A stretch of DNA of 64,000 nucleotides, from positions 62,001 to 126,000 of the forward strand of contig REDI01000039.1 in NCBI GenBank assembly GCA_007693595.1, read 5' to 3'. Below the pieces are notes generated by a model that was given only the letters and a program-made list of their open reading frames with translations, searched no databases and was not told the origin of the DNA. Both the position numbers and the translations under genes were made by a program. This document shows, in pieces, positions 19,033-29,443 of the stretch (position 1 is the first letter of the stretch; each line of letters opens with the position of its first letter). The stretch is from Deltaproteobacteria bacterium. Lineage in GTDB: Bacteria > Myxococcota_A > UBA796 > GCA-2862545.

Positions 19033-19147
19033 GGGTCCCCACCTCGTGACGAGGTGGGCTTCATGTCGGTGCTTCAGGCTTCCCTCTCATAAGGGCTTGC
19101 GATTCACGCCGAGGGACGAATCCCTGAGAATGATTGTGGGGGGACCC
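19033..19147 (+). ncRNA. Candidate structured leader RNA with alternative pairings
   Basis: GGGTCCCC (19033-19040) is complementary to GGGGACCC (19140-19147), closing a domain of about 115 bases. Inside are a perfect 9-bp hairpin (CCCACCTCG, TGA loop, CGAGGTGGG; 19038-19058) and a 5-bp AGGGA/TCCCT hairpin with a CGAA loop (19112-19125). The closing stem and the 9-bp hairpin share bases 19038-19040, so they exclude each other, as in switches. It lies 155 bases before the GT2 gene. I do not recognise a known RNA family. Confidence 0.35.
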
Positions 19148-19301
19148 CGCTGTTGCAGCTCTATTCGAACCACTCCGCGGGTCTAGTGTAACGCAAGTCG
19201 CCGCGACCCGACACAGGAGCTTTGTGGTCTAGCCCCCTATGAGGCTTCGGGCCGGTGCTGGCGGTCCCGCCGACCGTTAGAGCAAGGCCTGAGGAGTTTG
19301 G

Positions 19302-20825
19302 ATGGACGTACAAACGTGGCTGCTTGTCCTCTACGTCGCGCTGCACACCCCGCTGTGCGTCTACGGTCTGCATCGCGCCTGGCTTCAGCTCGTGGCGCTC
19401 GGGCCGGCGCCTGAGGATCCGGTGGTTCCCATCACCTCTCCCCCCCGGGTCACGGTACAGCTTCCTTTCTTCAACGAGCGCGATGTGGCGGAGCGGGCCA
19501 TCGATGCTGTCGGGTCGCTGGACTGGCCCCTCGACGCGCTCCAGATCCAGGTTCTCGATGACTCGACCGACGACACGACCGAGCGTGCGGAGTGGGCCTG
19601 TCGGGCCCTAAGGGAGCGCGGCCTCGATGCGCAGGTCCACCACCGAAGCGAGCGTGCGGGCTTCAAGGCAGGGGCGCTCGCCGCGGGGCTCTCGGAGTGC
19701 ACGGGCGACTTCGTAGCGATCTTCGATGCCGATTTTATCCCACCCAAAGACTTTCTTCGTCGTACCATCCCCTACCTTCTCGGTGGGGCGGACATGGTGC
19801 AGGCGCGCTGGGGCCACCTCAACGAGGACTCCGGGCTCCTGACGCGGCTTCAGGCGATCCTCTTGGATGGGCACTTCGCGGTGGAGCAGGTGGCGAGGCA
19901 CCGGGCGGGTCACTGGTTTCAGTTCAACGGCACGGCAGGGATCTGGCGACGGTCCGCGATCGACGGGGCGGGAGGCTGGCAGACAGACACCCTGACCGAG
20001 GATCTCGACCTGTCCTATCGCGCTCAGCTCGCCGGTTCTCGCTTCGTCTACCTCGACGAACTGGTCGCTCCGGCGGAGCTCCCTGCGGACATGATCTCGT
20101 TCAAGGCGCAACAACACCGCTGGGCCAAGGGCATGGCTCAAGCGCTCCGAAAGTCGGGAGGTCGCGTGATCCGGGCCGAAGCCCCCCTCGCCACTCGCCT
20201 CGAGGCCATCCTGCACCTCACGAGCGCCTGTGCCTGGCCGCTGGTGGCGCTCATCTCGGTCCTGCTTCCCTTGGTGGTGTTGGGGCGAGGGCTCGGCTGG
20301 TTGTGGGTTCCGCCGGTGGTGGATCTGGCCATCCTCGCCACCGCGACCTTCGCCATCGCCACCTTCTACGCGGTGGCAGCGGCGCGGGCGGATCGAGCAG
20401 GGCTCGCGAAGCGACTGGGGCTCATCCCCCTGGCGATGGCGCTCGGGGTCGGCTTGTCGCTGGCTCAGACGGCGGCGGTGATCCAAGGCCTGTTCGGGGG
20501 CACTGGGGTCTTCGAGCGTACCCCTAAGGCTGGGGCGGCGGGGCGGTCGAGCTATCGGGCGCGCGTGCGTCCGGTGGTGCTCTTCGAGGTGGCGATGGCG
20601 CTCTGGTTGTCGTGCGCGTCGATCTTCTCTCTGGTCTTCGGTCTGCCCTCGGCCGCTCCCTTTCTGGCGCTCTTGGCTTCGGGCTACGCCTTGGTAGGTG
20701 TCGGCGGGCTGATGGCCTGGCGTCGTCGCCACCACAGCTCGGCTCCGATCCCCAGCAACGCCGGGGGCCAAGTCAAGAACCACAGCCAAACGGGCTCCGA
20801 CCAAGCCCCGCTCTCGGCGTCGTAG
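19302..20825 (+). CDS. Membrane-bound family 2 glycosyltransferase (processive type)
   Basis: Polytopic GT2 enzyme resembling cellulose-synthase-like/beta-mannan synthases. After an N-terminal helix comes VQLPFFNE, then the catalytic pattern D86-D-S, D142-A-D144, TED (D234) and QQHRW (Q270-W274), followed by four or more membrane helices. This D,D,D,QxxRW arrangement is typical of processive synthases using a nucleotide sugar and extruding a polysaccharide or glycosylating a lipid. The ATG at 19302 has GAGGAGTT upstream. The last 47 codons overlap the 3' end of the convergent glycosyltransferase gene, and its C-terminal tail is unlike the rest of the protein. Confidence 0.85.
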   Translation: MDVQTWLLVLYVALHTPLCVYGLHRAWLQLVALGPAPEDPVVPITSPPRVTVQLPFFNERDVAERAIDAVGSLDWPLDALQIQVLDDSTDDTTERAEWACRALRERGLDAQVHHRSERAGFKAGALAAGLSECTGDFVAIFDADFIPPKDFLRRTIPYLLGGADMVQARWGHLNEDSGLLTRLQAILLDGHFAVEQVARHRAGHWFQFNGTAGIWRRSAIDGAGGWQTDTLTEDLDLSYRAQLAGSRFVYLDELVAPAELPADMISFKAQQHRWAKGMAQALRKSGGRVIRAEAPLATRLEAILHLTSACAWPLVALISVLLPLVVLGRGLGWLWVPPVVDLAILATATFAIATFYAVAAARADRAGLAKRLGLIPLAMALGVGLSLAQTAAVIQGLFGGTGVFERTPKAGAAGRSSYRARVRPVVLFEVAMALWLSCASIFSLVFGLPSAAPFLALLASGYALVGVGGLMAWRRRHHSSAPIPSNAGGQVKNHSQTGSDQAPLSAS

Positions 20826-21973
20826 CTCGAGAGCACTCCGTAGCTTCCCAAGATCGCCACCCCCGCGACGGCCCACCCCCATCGCCCCAGGAAGAGGGCC
20901 GGGGTCAGCGCCCACAGCCCGTACCAGGGGTGTGCGGTAGGGGTGAGGGCGAGAAAGGCTGTGCCCAGGATCAGCCAGACGAGGAGCGGTCGCCGAAGGC
21001 CTCGCCACAGGCTCCACAGCCCGACGGCTGCGCCCACGCCGAGCAGGAGGAGCCTCGCGGTTCCGCCGCCGAGGAGCACGGCGAGCCAGGGCCAGATCAG
21101 TCCGTTGAAGGACCAGTGCTTCGTGTAGTTTGTCAGCGCGAAGAAGAGGGCAGGGCCGGCGTCAAGCACGGGCCAGGCCAGCGCGAATAAGGTGAGAAGC
21201 GCGGCGGAGACGCCGAGGAGTCCCCACCTCCAGCCGGATCGAGCGAGGAAGGGTAGGAGGAGCAAGGCTGGAAATAGCTTCACCCCCGCGCCGAGGATCG
21301 CGAGGGCGGGCCCCAGCCGGGCTGAGGTGCTGGCCCATGCGAGGAAGGCGAGGGCGGGGGCTTCGAGGTGTGCGCTGCTGGCACTCTCGAGGGCAGGGAG
21401 GGGATGCAGGGCATAGATCAAGGCGCCGAGTCGAGCGCGCCCCCCACTCCGCAGCAGGGCGCCGACCACGAACACATCGGCTAGGGCCGCCAACGCCTGG
21501 GCCCCCCCTACGCCAGCCCCCGTCGCGTCGAGGAGGCGAAACCAGAGCAGGGCCAGGGGAGGATAGACGGTGGGGACCTCGGGGTGGTTGACCAGGGAGC
21601 GCACCTCGTCGAGCAGGCCCGGCAGGGATGCGGGTGGATACAGGAAGGGGTTGACGCCAGCGTTGAGGACGTGACCCTCGAAGAGGTAGCGGTAGACATC
21701 ATCCGAGAGCAGGGTCGGGGTGCCCAGCAGCGGAGCGCGCACCGCGATGGCCAGACCGATCACGAGCACGGGATTAAGCGCTGCCCGACGGAGCTTGAAT
21801 GCGGCGAGAAGGCAGGTAAAGCCCCAAATCCAAGCCAGAGGGACGATGAGTGCGGCGTCGGTCCGATCCGCCGCTTGATGGAGCAGAGTGGCAGAGAGGG
21901 CTGCCCACCCGATACACATCAGAGGCAGCACAAGACCGCTCCTTCCCCCCTCGCCGAATCTTCCCCGCACCAT
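20684..21973 (-). CDS. Polyprenyl-phosphate-sugar-dependent GT-C glycosyltransferase (GT87-like)
   Basis: Integral membrane protein with about ten helices and the GT-C loop LLSDDVYRYLFEGHVLNAGVNPFLYPP near residues 90-116; acidic residues (DD) here are the expected catalytic ones. The pattern matches DUF2029/mannosyltransferase-like enzymes that take sugars from polyprenyl phosphate donors on the outer face of the membrane. The C terminus overlaps the GT2 gene by 142 bases in opposite orientation. Start ATG 21973 lies only 41 bases from the divergent OmpA-family gene; an alternative ATG at 21919 would enlarge the shared promoter region. Confidence 0.75.
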   Translation of the reverse strand: MVRGRFGEGGRSGLVLPLMCIGWAALSATLLHQAADRTDAALIVPLAWIWGFTCLLAAFKLRRAALNPVLVIGLAIAVRAPLLGTPTLLSDDVYRYLFEGHVLNAGVNPFLYPPASLPGLLDEVRSLVNHPEVPTVYPPLALLWFRLLDATGAGVGGAQALAALADVFVVGALLRSGGRARLGALIYALHPLPALESASSAHLEAPALAFLAWASTSARLGPALAILGAGVKLFPALLLLPFLARSGWRWGLLGVSAALLTLFALAWPVLDAGPALFFALTNYTKHWSFNGLIWPWLAVLLGGGTARLLLLGVGAAVGLWSLWRGLRRPLLVWLILGTAFLALTPTAHPWYGLWALTPALFLGRWGWAVAGVAILGSYGVLSSYDAESGAWSEPVWLWFLTWPPALLGIGAELWWRRRQAISPPTPTKA

Positions 21974-22010
21974 TATCCTCCGATCGCTTCCCCCCTACCT
22001 CTCGCGAGGT
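21938..22010 (+). repeat. Pyrimidine-rich tract before the OmpA-family gene
   Basis: C/T-dominated sequence (CCTTCCCCCC, CTTCCCCCCTACC) spanning the start of the minus-strand glycosyltransferase and the leader of the plus-strand OmpA-family gene. It resembles the tracts before murE, ftsQ and ftsZ. Confidence 0.4.
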
Positions 22011-22014
22011 CCCC

Positions 22015-22788
22015 ATGCCCTCCCTCTTACCGCGCTCCGGCCTCTTGGTCGCCACGGGCCTGGCCCTGCTGCTGCTTCCGCCCCTGGTGGGTTCTCAGCA
22101 AGGGTGCAAGTGCAAGCGTGACACCCCCGATCCCGACTACGAAGAGCTCGATGAGCGCCAGCAGATCGATCTGGAGCGCAAGCTTCAGATCTCGCGCATC
22201 GTGCCCGACGTGGTGCCGCCGAACGAGCCCTTCACCGCCGACGTGCTCGGGGCGGGTATCCAAGGGGGCGCGAAGGTCAAGGCCGGACTGACCGAGGCTC
22301 GTGGGGTGGCCGTCCACTCCAGCACGCGCCTCACGGTCAACATGCCGCCCATGCAGGTCGGCGAATACGACCTGACCGTGACCAACCCCGATGGCGAGGT
22401 CGTGACCCTCCGCCGGGCGCTGCTGGTCCGGGTCCGCCCATCTCAAGCCATCCGCTGCGACCCGGTCACCGTCTACTTCGAGTTTGACCGCGACACCGTC
22501 ACCGCTCAGGGCCGCGACGCCCTCGACACCGTGGCGCCTTGTCTGGCCGAGGTCCAGGGTAGGGTGCGCCTCGAAGGGCACACCGATGAGCGCGGGAGCA
22601 CGGACTACAACCTCGCGCTCGGACAGCGTCGTGCTGACGCGGTCCATCGCTACCTCGTGGGACAGGCGGTGCCGCTGAATAGGCTCCGCACCGTCTCCTA
22701 CGGCGAGGAGCGTCCTGTCGATCCCGCCAGCAACGAGCGCGCCTGGGCCCTGAATCGTCGGGTCGAGGTGGTGGTGGAGGACCGATGA
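22015..22788 (+). CDS. Pal-like OmpA-family envelope protein with a TIG/IPT-like middle domain
   Basis: Signal peptide (about residues 1-30, MPSLLPRSGLLVATGLALLLL) ending near QQGC31, a possible but imperfect lipobox. Residues about 55-140 look like an immunoglobulin-like TIG domain (ISRIVPDVVPPNEPFTADVLG, YDLTVTNPDGEV). Residues about 145-257 form an OmpA C-terminal peptidoglycan-binding domain (VTVYFEFDRDTV, RLEGHTDERGSTDYNLALGQRRADAV, NRRVEVVV). It should tether the outer membrane to peptidoglycan, as Pal does. CpoB follows with ATGA overlap, supporting the Pal assignment, although tolQRAB are not here. Start ATG 22015 has GCGAGG upstream. Length 257. Confidence 0.8.
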   Translation: MPSLLPRSGLLVATGLALLLLPPLVGSQQGCKCKRDTPDPDYEELDERQQIDLERKLQISRIVPDVVPPNEPFTADVLGAGIQGGAKVKAGLTEARGVAVHSSTRLTVNMPPMQVGEYDLTVTNPDGEVVTLRRALLVRVRPSQAIRCDPVTVYFEFDRDTVTAQGRDALDTVAPCLAEVQGRVRLEGHTDERGSTDYNLALGQRRADAVHRYLVGQAVPLNRLRTVSYGEERPVDPASNERAWALNRRVEVVVEDR

Positions 22789-23645
22789 GCCGCACCTTGG
22801 TCTTGCTCCTTTCCTTCGGGGTCGGCTGTGTACCGAAGACCTATCAAGAGGCGCAGTCAGCCACCGAGTCGCGCGTCGCGATGATGAGCAACCGGCAGGC
22901 CGTCTTCGAGCAGTCCCTCGAGGAGCAGTCCGACAAACTCGACCAGCTCCACGACGCGCTGCGTGCTCGGGGGCGCTCCGAGGCGGAGGCCCTCGAGAAC
23001 TTGGAGCAGGTCGCCGATCGGCTGCGTACCATCCGGGGCGACATCGAGGGGCTTCGCTTCGGGCTCGAAGATCTCCAGCGCGATGTACGAGACTACATGA
23101 AGCAGCAGGAGCGCAGGCAGCTTCACGACGAGCTTCGCCTCAAGCAGATCGAGCGCGCGCTGGGTCTCACGGCACCCCCGCTCCCCGAGCTCGACCCCGA
23201 GGATCTCCTCGACGGCCTCACCGACGATGAGCCAGACGAGGACGAGACCCCCGACGCCGCGAGCCTGCCGGAGTCGGCCGGAGGCAAGCTGGAGCGAGCC
23301 ATCGAAGAGATGCAGAAGGGGCGACAGGGGGTCGCGCGCTTCGTACTCGAGCGTGGCGTCGAGGAGCACGCAGGCCACGCGCTCGAGGCCGAGATGCGCT
23401 ACCGGATCGGTGAGACCTACGCCAATGAGAAGTCTTGGATCCGTGCTGCGAACGCATTTGATCAGGTCGTTACGAACCACCCCAAGTCGAGTTGGGCCGC
23501 GTGGTCCATGCTGCGGACCGGCGAGGCCTTTCTGGAGCTCGGGCGACGAGACGGCGCGATCCTCTTCTTCGAGGACACCGTCCGGCTTTATCCCAAGTCA
23601 GAAGCCGCCACAGAGGCCAAAGCGAAGCTTGAGAAGTTGCAGTAG
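22785..23645 (+). CDS. CpoB/YbgF-like periplasmic TPR protein (lipoprotein)
   Basis: CpoB works with the Tol-Pal system to coordinate outer-membrane constriction with peptidoglycan synthesis. The order of parts fits: a lipobox-like SFGVGC15, a long Gln/Glu/Arg/Leu coiled coil (about 25-130) that would trimerise, an acidic linker (about 137-165), and C-terminal TPR repeats (YRIGETYANEKSWIRAANAFDQVV, LRTGEAFLELGRRDGAILFFEDTV, YPKSEAATEAKAKLEKL). E. coli CpoB is soluble, whereas this one is probably lipidated. It overlaps the preceding gene by ATGA, so they form an operon. An intrinsic terminator-like hairpin lies about 130 bases downstream. Confidence 0.82.
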   Translation: MSRTLVLLLSFGVGCVPKTYQEAQSATESRVAMMSNRQAVFEQSLEEQSDKLDQLHDALRARGRSEAEALENLEQVADRLRTIRGDIEGLRFGLEDLQRDVRDYMKQQERRQLHDELRLKQIERALGLTAPPLPELDPEDLLDGLTDDEPDEDETPDAASLPESAGGKLERAIEEMQKGRQGVARFVLERGVEEHAGHALEAEMRYRIGETYANEKSWIRAANAFDQVVTNHPKSSWAAWSMLRTGEAFLELGRRDGAILFFEDTVRLYPKSEAATEAKAKLEKLQ

Positions 23646-23773
23646 GTCCGTCCTGACGCGGCGCGTGGCTAGCCGATCTTCATCCGTGTCTCGTCGCGGG
23701 CGACATCGTTTCCCCCGTTGCCGCCTTGGCCACGATGTGCTAAGTGCACGTCTTCCGAACCGCAGACCCCACG

Positions 23774-23808
23774 GGGAGCGGCCCTTCCGGGCCCGCTTCC
23801 TTTTTTTT
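23774..23808 (+). terminator. Intrinsic terminator / attenuator abutting the rimP start
   Basis: An 11-bp stem with one bulged C (arms 23774-23784 and 23789-23800, TTCC loop) is followed at once by eight T (23801-23808), and a GTG-ATG start pair for rimP begins at 23809. It would end pal-cpoB transcripts. Because rimP starts within the T-tract, any transcript of rimP-nusA-infB begun upstream must read through it, as at an attenuator. Confidence 0.75.
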
Positions 23809-23811
23809 GTG

Positions 23812-24360
23812 ATGGCCATGGACCCGATCACCCTCCGACAGACCCTTCGCGAGCTCATCGAGCCGGCCGTTCATCGGCTAGGTTTTGATCTCGTAGCGAT
23901 CGAGTGGGCGGGACAGGTCCTCCGCGTAAGCATCGATGTGGCCCCCCAAGCCACCGATGAGCAGGTGCAGGCCGCGGTTACGGCGGGGGCATGTGCGCGG
24001 GTGAGCCGCGCCATCGAGCCCCTCCTCGACGCAGCCGATCCGATCTCGAGCAGCTACACCCTCGAAGTGAGCAGCCCGGGCATTGAGCGACCCGTGCAGC
24101 GCCGCGCCGACTTTGAGCGGTTCGTTGGCTATACCCTAAGACTTCGTCTCGAACCCGGCCCGCCTCGCAGGCGGTATACGGGTCAGATCGTCGGCGTTCG
24201 CGGCGATGATCTGATCCTCCTGGTCGATGGCGAAGAGCACCCCCTTCACCTGGATATGATCGAGCGCGCCCACCTCGTCTTGAGCGTCGAAGAGTACGAA
24301 GCTCTTGGACGAGGGCTTCCCCAGCCGCGCCCGCAGGAGGAATCCGATGATCATCAGTGA
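23812..24360 (+). CDS. rimP: Ribosome maturation factor RimP
   Basis: Assembly factor for the 30S subunit and first gene of the nusA-infB operon. It shows LRELIEPAVHRLGFDLVAIEW, SIDV, VSRAIEPLLD, YTLEVSSPGIERPVQRRADFERFVG (the family hallmark) and a C-terminal SH3-like domain. Starts at GTG 23809, ATG 23812 or ATG 23818 are all possible; the preceding bases are the T8 tract of a terminator hairpin, so there is no Shine-Dalgarno sequence. Length is about 182. It overlaps nusA by 14 bases. Confidence 0.93.
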   Translation: MAMDPITLRQTLRELIEPAVHRLGFDLVAIEWAGQVLRVSIDVAPQATDEQVQAAVTAGACARVSRAIEPLLDAADPISSSYTLEVSSPGIERPVQRRADFERFVGYTLRLRLEPGPPRRRYTGQIVGVRGDDLILLVDGEEHPLHLDMIERAHLVLSVEEYEALGRGLPQPRPQEESDDHQ

Positions 24361-25669
24361 TCTCGAGCGAATCATCGATGCGATCACCCGCGAAAAGAAC
24401 ATCCCTCGCGACGTGGTGATCGAGATCATCGAAGGCGCCATCGTCACGGCGGCACGTCGCAGCTATGGTCGCGATCGCCAGCTCGAAGCCGTCTACAACG
24501 AAGATGCCGGCGAAGTTGAGCTCTTCCAGTACTTCACGGTCATGGAGGAGGTCGAGGACGAAGACACCGAGATGGACCTCGAGACGGCCCGCGGCCACGA
24601 CCCCGACTGCGAGGTCGGCGACGAGCTCGGCTTGCTGCTCGAGGTGGAGCACCTCGGTCGGATCGCCGCACAGGCCGCCAAGCAGGAGCTCATCCAAAAG
24701 ATGCGCGACGCGGAGCGTGAGCTGGTCTTCAACGAGTTCAAGGATCGCAAGGGTGAGCTCATCACCGGCATCGTGCGACGCTTCGAGCGGGGAAACATCA
24801 TCGTCGACCTCAACCGCGCCGAGGCCGTCATTCCCCGCCGCGAGCAGGTCATGACCGAGACCTATCGTCCGGGCGACCGGATCCAGGCCTACGTGCTTGA
24901 TATATCTCGGGCCAGCCGTCAGGCTCAGGTCGTGCTCTCGCGGACCCACCCGGGCCTGATCATGAAACTCTTCGAGCGTGAAGTCCCCGAGGTCGCCGAG
25001 GGCATCGTGCGCATCGAAGCCTGCGCCCGCGAGCCGGGGCATCGGGCGAAGATCGCGGTATCGAGCAACGATCCGGCGGTCGATCCCGTCGGCGCTTGCG
25101 TGGGGCTCAAGGGCTCTCGGGTCCAGGCGGTCGTGGCCGAGCTTCGCGGTGAAGCCATCGACATCATCCCCTGGCACCCCGACGCCGGGCGCTTCATCGT
25201 GCACGCGATCGCCCCTGCCTCGGTCAGCCGGGTCTACATCGACGAGACCACCCGCACCATGGAGCTCATCGTCCCCGACGATCAGCTCGCCAAGGCCATT
25301 GGCCGTCGCGGGCAGAACGTACGCCTCGCCGCTCAGCTCACGGGCTGGCGGATCGACATCGTCAGCGAACAGAAGCACGCCGAGATGCTCGATTCCGCGC
25401 GCGACGAGATCAGCCGGATCGCCCTGCTCGACGAGACCCAGGTCGAGTACCTCCTGGGAGCGGGCTTCCAGAGCGCCCAAGAGATCGCCGACGCGACGGC
25501 CGAGGAGGTCGCGGGCATCCTAGGGATCGAAGACGACGAGGCCCAGGGCATCGTCGACCAGGCCGACAGCGTGGTCGAGGCCCTGATCATGGAAGAGGCC
25601 GAGCGGCGTCGTCAGGCCCAGGCTGCACCCGCCCCGACCCCAGACGCGCCGGAGCGCGCGGAGGCCTGA
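24347..25669 (+). CDS. nusA: Transcription termination/antitermination factor NusA
   Basis: RNA-polymerase-associated factor controlling pausing, termination and antitermination. The N-terminal RNAP-binding domain (LERIIDAITREKNIPRDVVIEIIEGAI) is followed by an S1 domain (ITGIVRRFERGNIIVDL), two KH domains (VGACVGLKGSRVQAVVAEL; LAKAIGRRGQNVRLAAQLTGW) and a helix-hairpin-helix-type C-terminal segment (TQVEYLLGAGFQSAQEIADATAEEVAGI). AGGAGG before ATG 24347 fixes the start. Length 440, between short Gram-positive and long E. coli forms. Confidence 0.95.
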   Translation: MIISDLERIIDAITREKNIPRDVVIEIIEGAIVTAARRSYGRDRQLEAVYNEDAGEVELFQYFTVMEEVEDEDTEMDLETARGHDPDCEVGDELGLLLEVEHLGRIAAQAAKQELIQKMRDAERELVFNEFKDRKGELITGIVRRFERGNIIVDLNRAEAVIPRREQVMTETYRPGDRIQAYVLDISRASRQAQVVLSRTHPGLIMKLFEREVPEVAEGIVRIEACAREPGHRAKIAVSSNDPAVDPVGACVGLKGSRVQAVVAELRGEAIDIIPWHPDAGRFIVHAIAPASVSRVYIDETTRTMELIVPDDQLAKAIGRRGQNVRLAAQLTGWRIDIVSEQKHAEMLDSARDEISRIALLDETQVEYLLGAGFQSAQEIADATAEEVAGILGIEDDEAQGIVDQADSVVEALIMEEAERRRQAQAAPAPTPDAPERAEA

Positions 25670-26233
25670 GTGGGCCCCTTGCGAACCTGCATCGTCACTC
25701 GGGAACAAGACCGTCCCGAGGGCTTGATCCGGCTCGTGCGCCACCCCACCACGGGCGAGGTCGTGCCGGACCTTGCGCAGAAGCTCCCTGGCCGCGGGGC
25801 GTGGGTTCGTCCCACCCGTGAGGCGTTGGCGGCGCTCGAGCGAAAGCCTGGCCGACTCGCCCATGCGCTCAAAGGCCCGATCCAGGTCGACGGGCTGCAT
25901 GAGCGGGTGCTGTCGGCCGTCGAGCGAGTCGCGATGCAGGGCCTGAGCTTGGCTGCGGCCTCGGGCTCCTTGGTCGGAGGTCATGATCGGCTCCGTGCGG
26001 CGCTGACCCAGGGCGAGATCCGGCTCGTGGTGGTCGCGCGGGGGGCGAGCGATCGAACGATCGACTCCCTTCGAAGCGTCGCGGCAGAGGTCCCCTTCGT
26101 TCAGATCGCGCTCGATGCGCAGGGCCTCGGCGACCTGGTCGGGCGTGGCGCTCGGGCTGCGCTGGGCCTCAAGCGAACGAAGGGTGCCTCGTTCGCGGAG
26201 CGCCAGTTGCGCCGGTGGATGGACCTGCGTTAG
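25670..26233 (+). CDS. YlxR (DUF448) - L7Ae-like fusion RNA-binding protein
   Basis: Residues about 1-75 match the YlxR fold: LRTCIVTREQ, LIRLVRHPTTGEVVPDL and the LPGRGAWV signature. Residues about 90-187 resemble an L7Ae/YlxQ domain (AAASGSLVGGHDRLRAALTQGEIRLVVVARGASDRT). In Bacillus these are two neighbouring genes (ylxR, ylxQ) between nusA and infB, so this gene is a fusion in the same place. The function is not settled; RNA or nucleoid binding has been proposed for the family. GTG 25670 follows the nusA stop directly. Confidence 0.82.
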   Translation: MGPLRTCIVTREQDRPEGLIRLVRHPTTGEVVPDLAQKLPGRGAWVRPTREALAALERKPGRLAHALKGPIQVDGLHERVLSAVERVAMQGLSLAAASGSLVGGHDRLRAALTQGEIRLVVVARGASDRTIDSLRSVAAEVPFVQIALDAQGLGDLVGRGARAALGLKRTKGASFAERQLRRWMDLR

Positions 26234-26412
26234 GGGGGGTGTCGGCGGGTCGCTCAACGGCGACGCCCGGCCCCGTCGTGGGGGTGAGTGCGCTCCGGTC
26301 AAGGCCAGGGTGGCTAGGTCGCTCGTGTGGGATATGGGCTCGGCCCGGAGCGGGTTGGCCCGCACGGCGGGTGGGCGTCGGCCGCAAGCAACGGTCGACG
26401 ACGTCGACGAAC

Positions 26413-26431
26413 GCCGCGAAGTCTTCGCGGC
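26413..26431 (+). promoter_or_regulatory. Hairpin in the infB leader
   Basis: GCCGCGAA (26413-26420) and TTCGCGGC (26424-26431) form a perfect 8-bp stem with a GTC loop, 24 bases before the infB ATG. There is no T-tract. It may affect infB translation or be a processing site in the 222-base spacer after ylxR. Confidence 0.45.
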
Positions 26432-26455
26432 CATTGAATAGGCACAAGGGGCTTT

Positions 26456-29044
<2,589 letters not shown>

Positions 29045-29080
29045 GAGCTGTTTGGTTGATTCGGGCGAAGGACCTAGGTG

Positions 29081-29443
29081 ATGATGCATCAAGCAGCCAA
29101 GGTCTACCTGGGGGTTCTGCGGGCAACGGTCGTGGTGCCAGGGGCGCGGACTCTTAAGCAGAGACGTTCCGTGGTTCGTAGCCTGTGCGATCGGATCCGG
29201 AGTCGGTTCGCGGTGAGCTTGCACCTGCTCCCTGGGCCAGAACACCCCGGACGGCAAGACATCGTGGTGACGACAGGGGGTGGGGATCGATCGGTTGTCG
29301 AGCGATCCATAAGAGAAGTCCAGCGCTTTCTCGAGACCGCCCCCGAGTCGCACCTCGGGGGGCTCGACGTGGAGTGTTTCGGCTGGCATCCTCCTTCTGA
29401 GCGAGATGTCGACGCGTACCTCTGGGAGGGTGATGATGAGTGA
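29081..29443 (+). CDS. DUF503 (YlxP-like) family protein
   Basis: The N-terminal half matches DUF503: VYLGVLRATVVVPGARTLKQRRSVVRSLCDRIRSRFAVSL. The YlxP protein sits at this place next to infB in many bacteria. The second half (RQDIVVTTGGGDRSVVERSIREVQRFLET) keeps the helix that closes the domain but lacks the AEVDxxDxW-type motif usual after the first helix. Function unknown. ATG at 29081 or 29084, GTG at 29078. Length about 120. Confidence 0.75.
   Translation: MMHQAAKVYLGVLRATVVVPGARTLKQRRSVVRSLCDRIRSRFAVSLHLLPGPEHPGRQDIVVTTGGGDRSVVERSIREVQRFLETAPESHLGGLDVECFGWHPPSERDVDAYLWEGDDE

Larger units (their letters stand above)
18956..19301. other. Divergent intergenic region dense in inverted repeats
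   Basis: 346 bases between the minus-strand TPR gene and the plus-strand GT2 gene, with no convincing ORF. It contains at least five strong inverted repeats: 18974-19005, 19038-19058, 19112-19125, a CGGGTC/GACCCG pair around 19173-19208, and a GGCGG/CCGCC hairpin near 19260-19271. See the separate entries for the best-defined ones. Confidence 0.6.
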
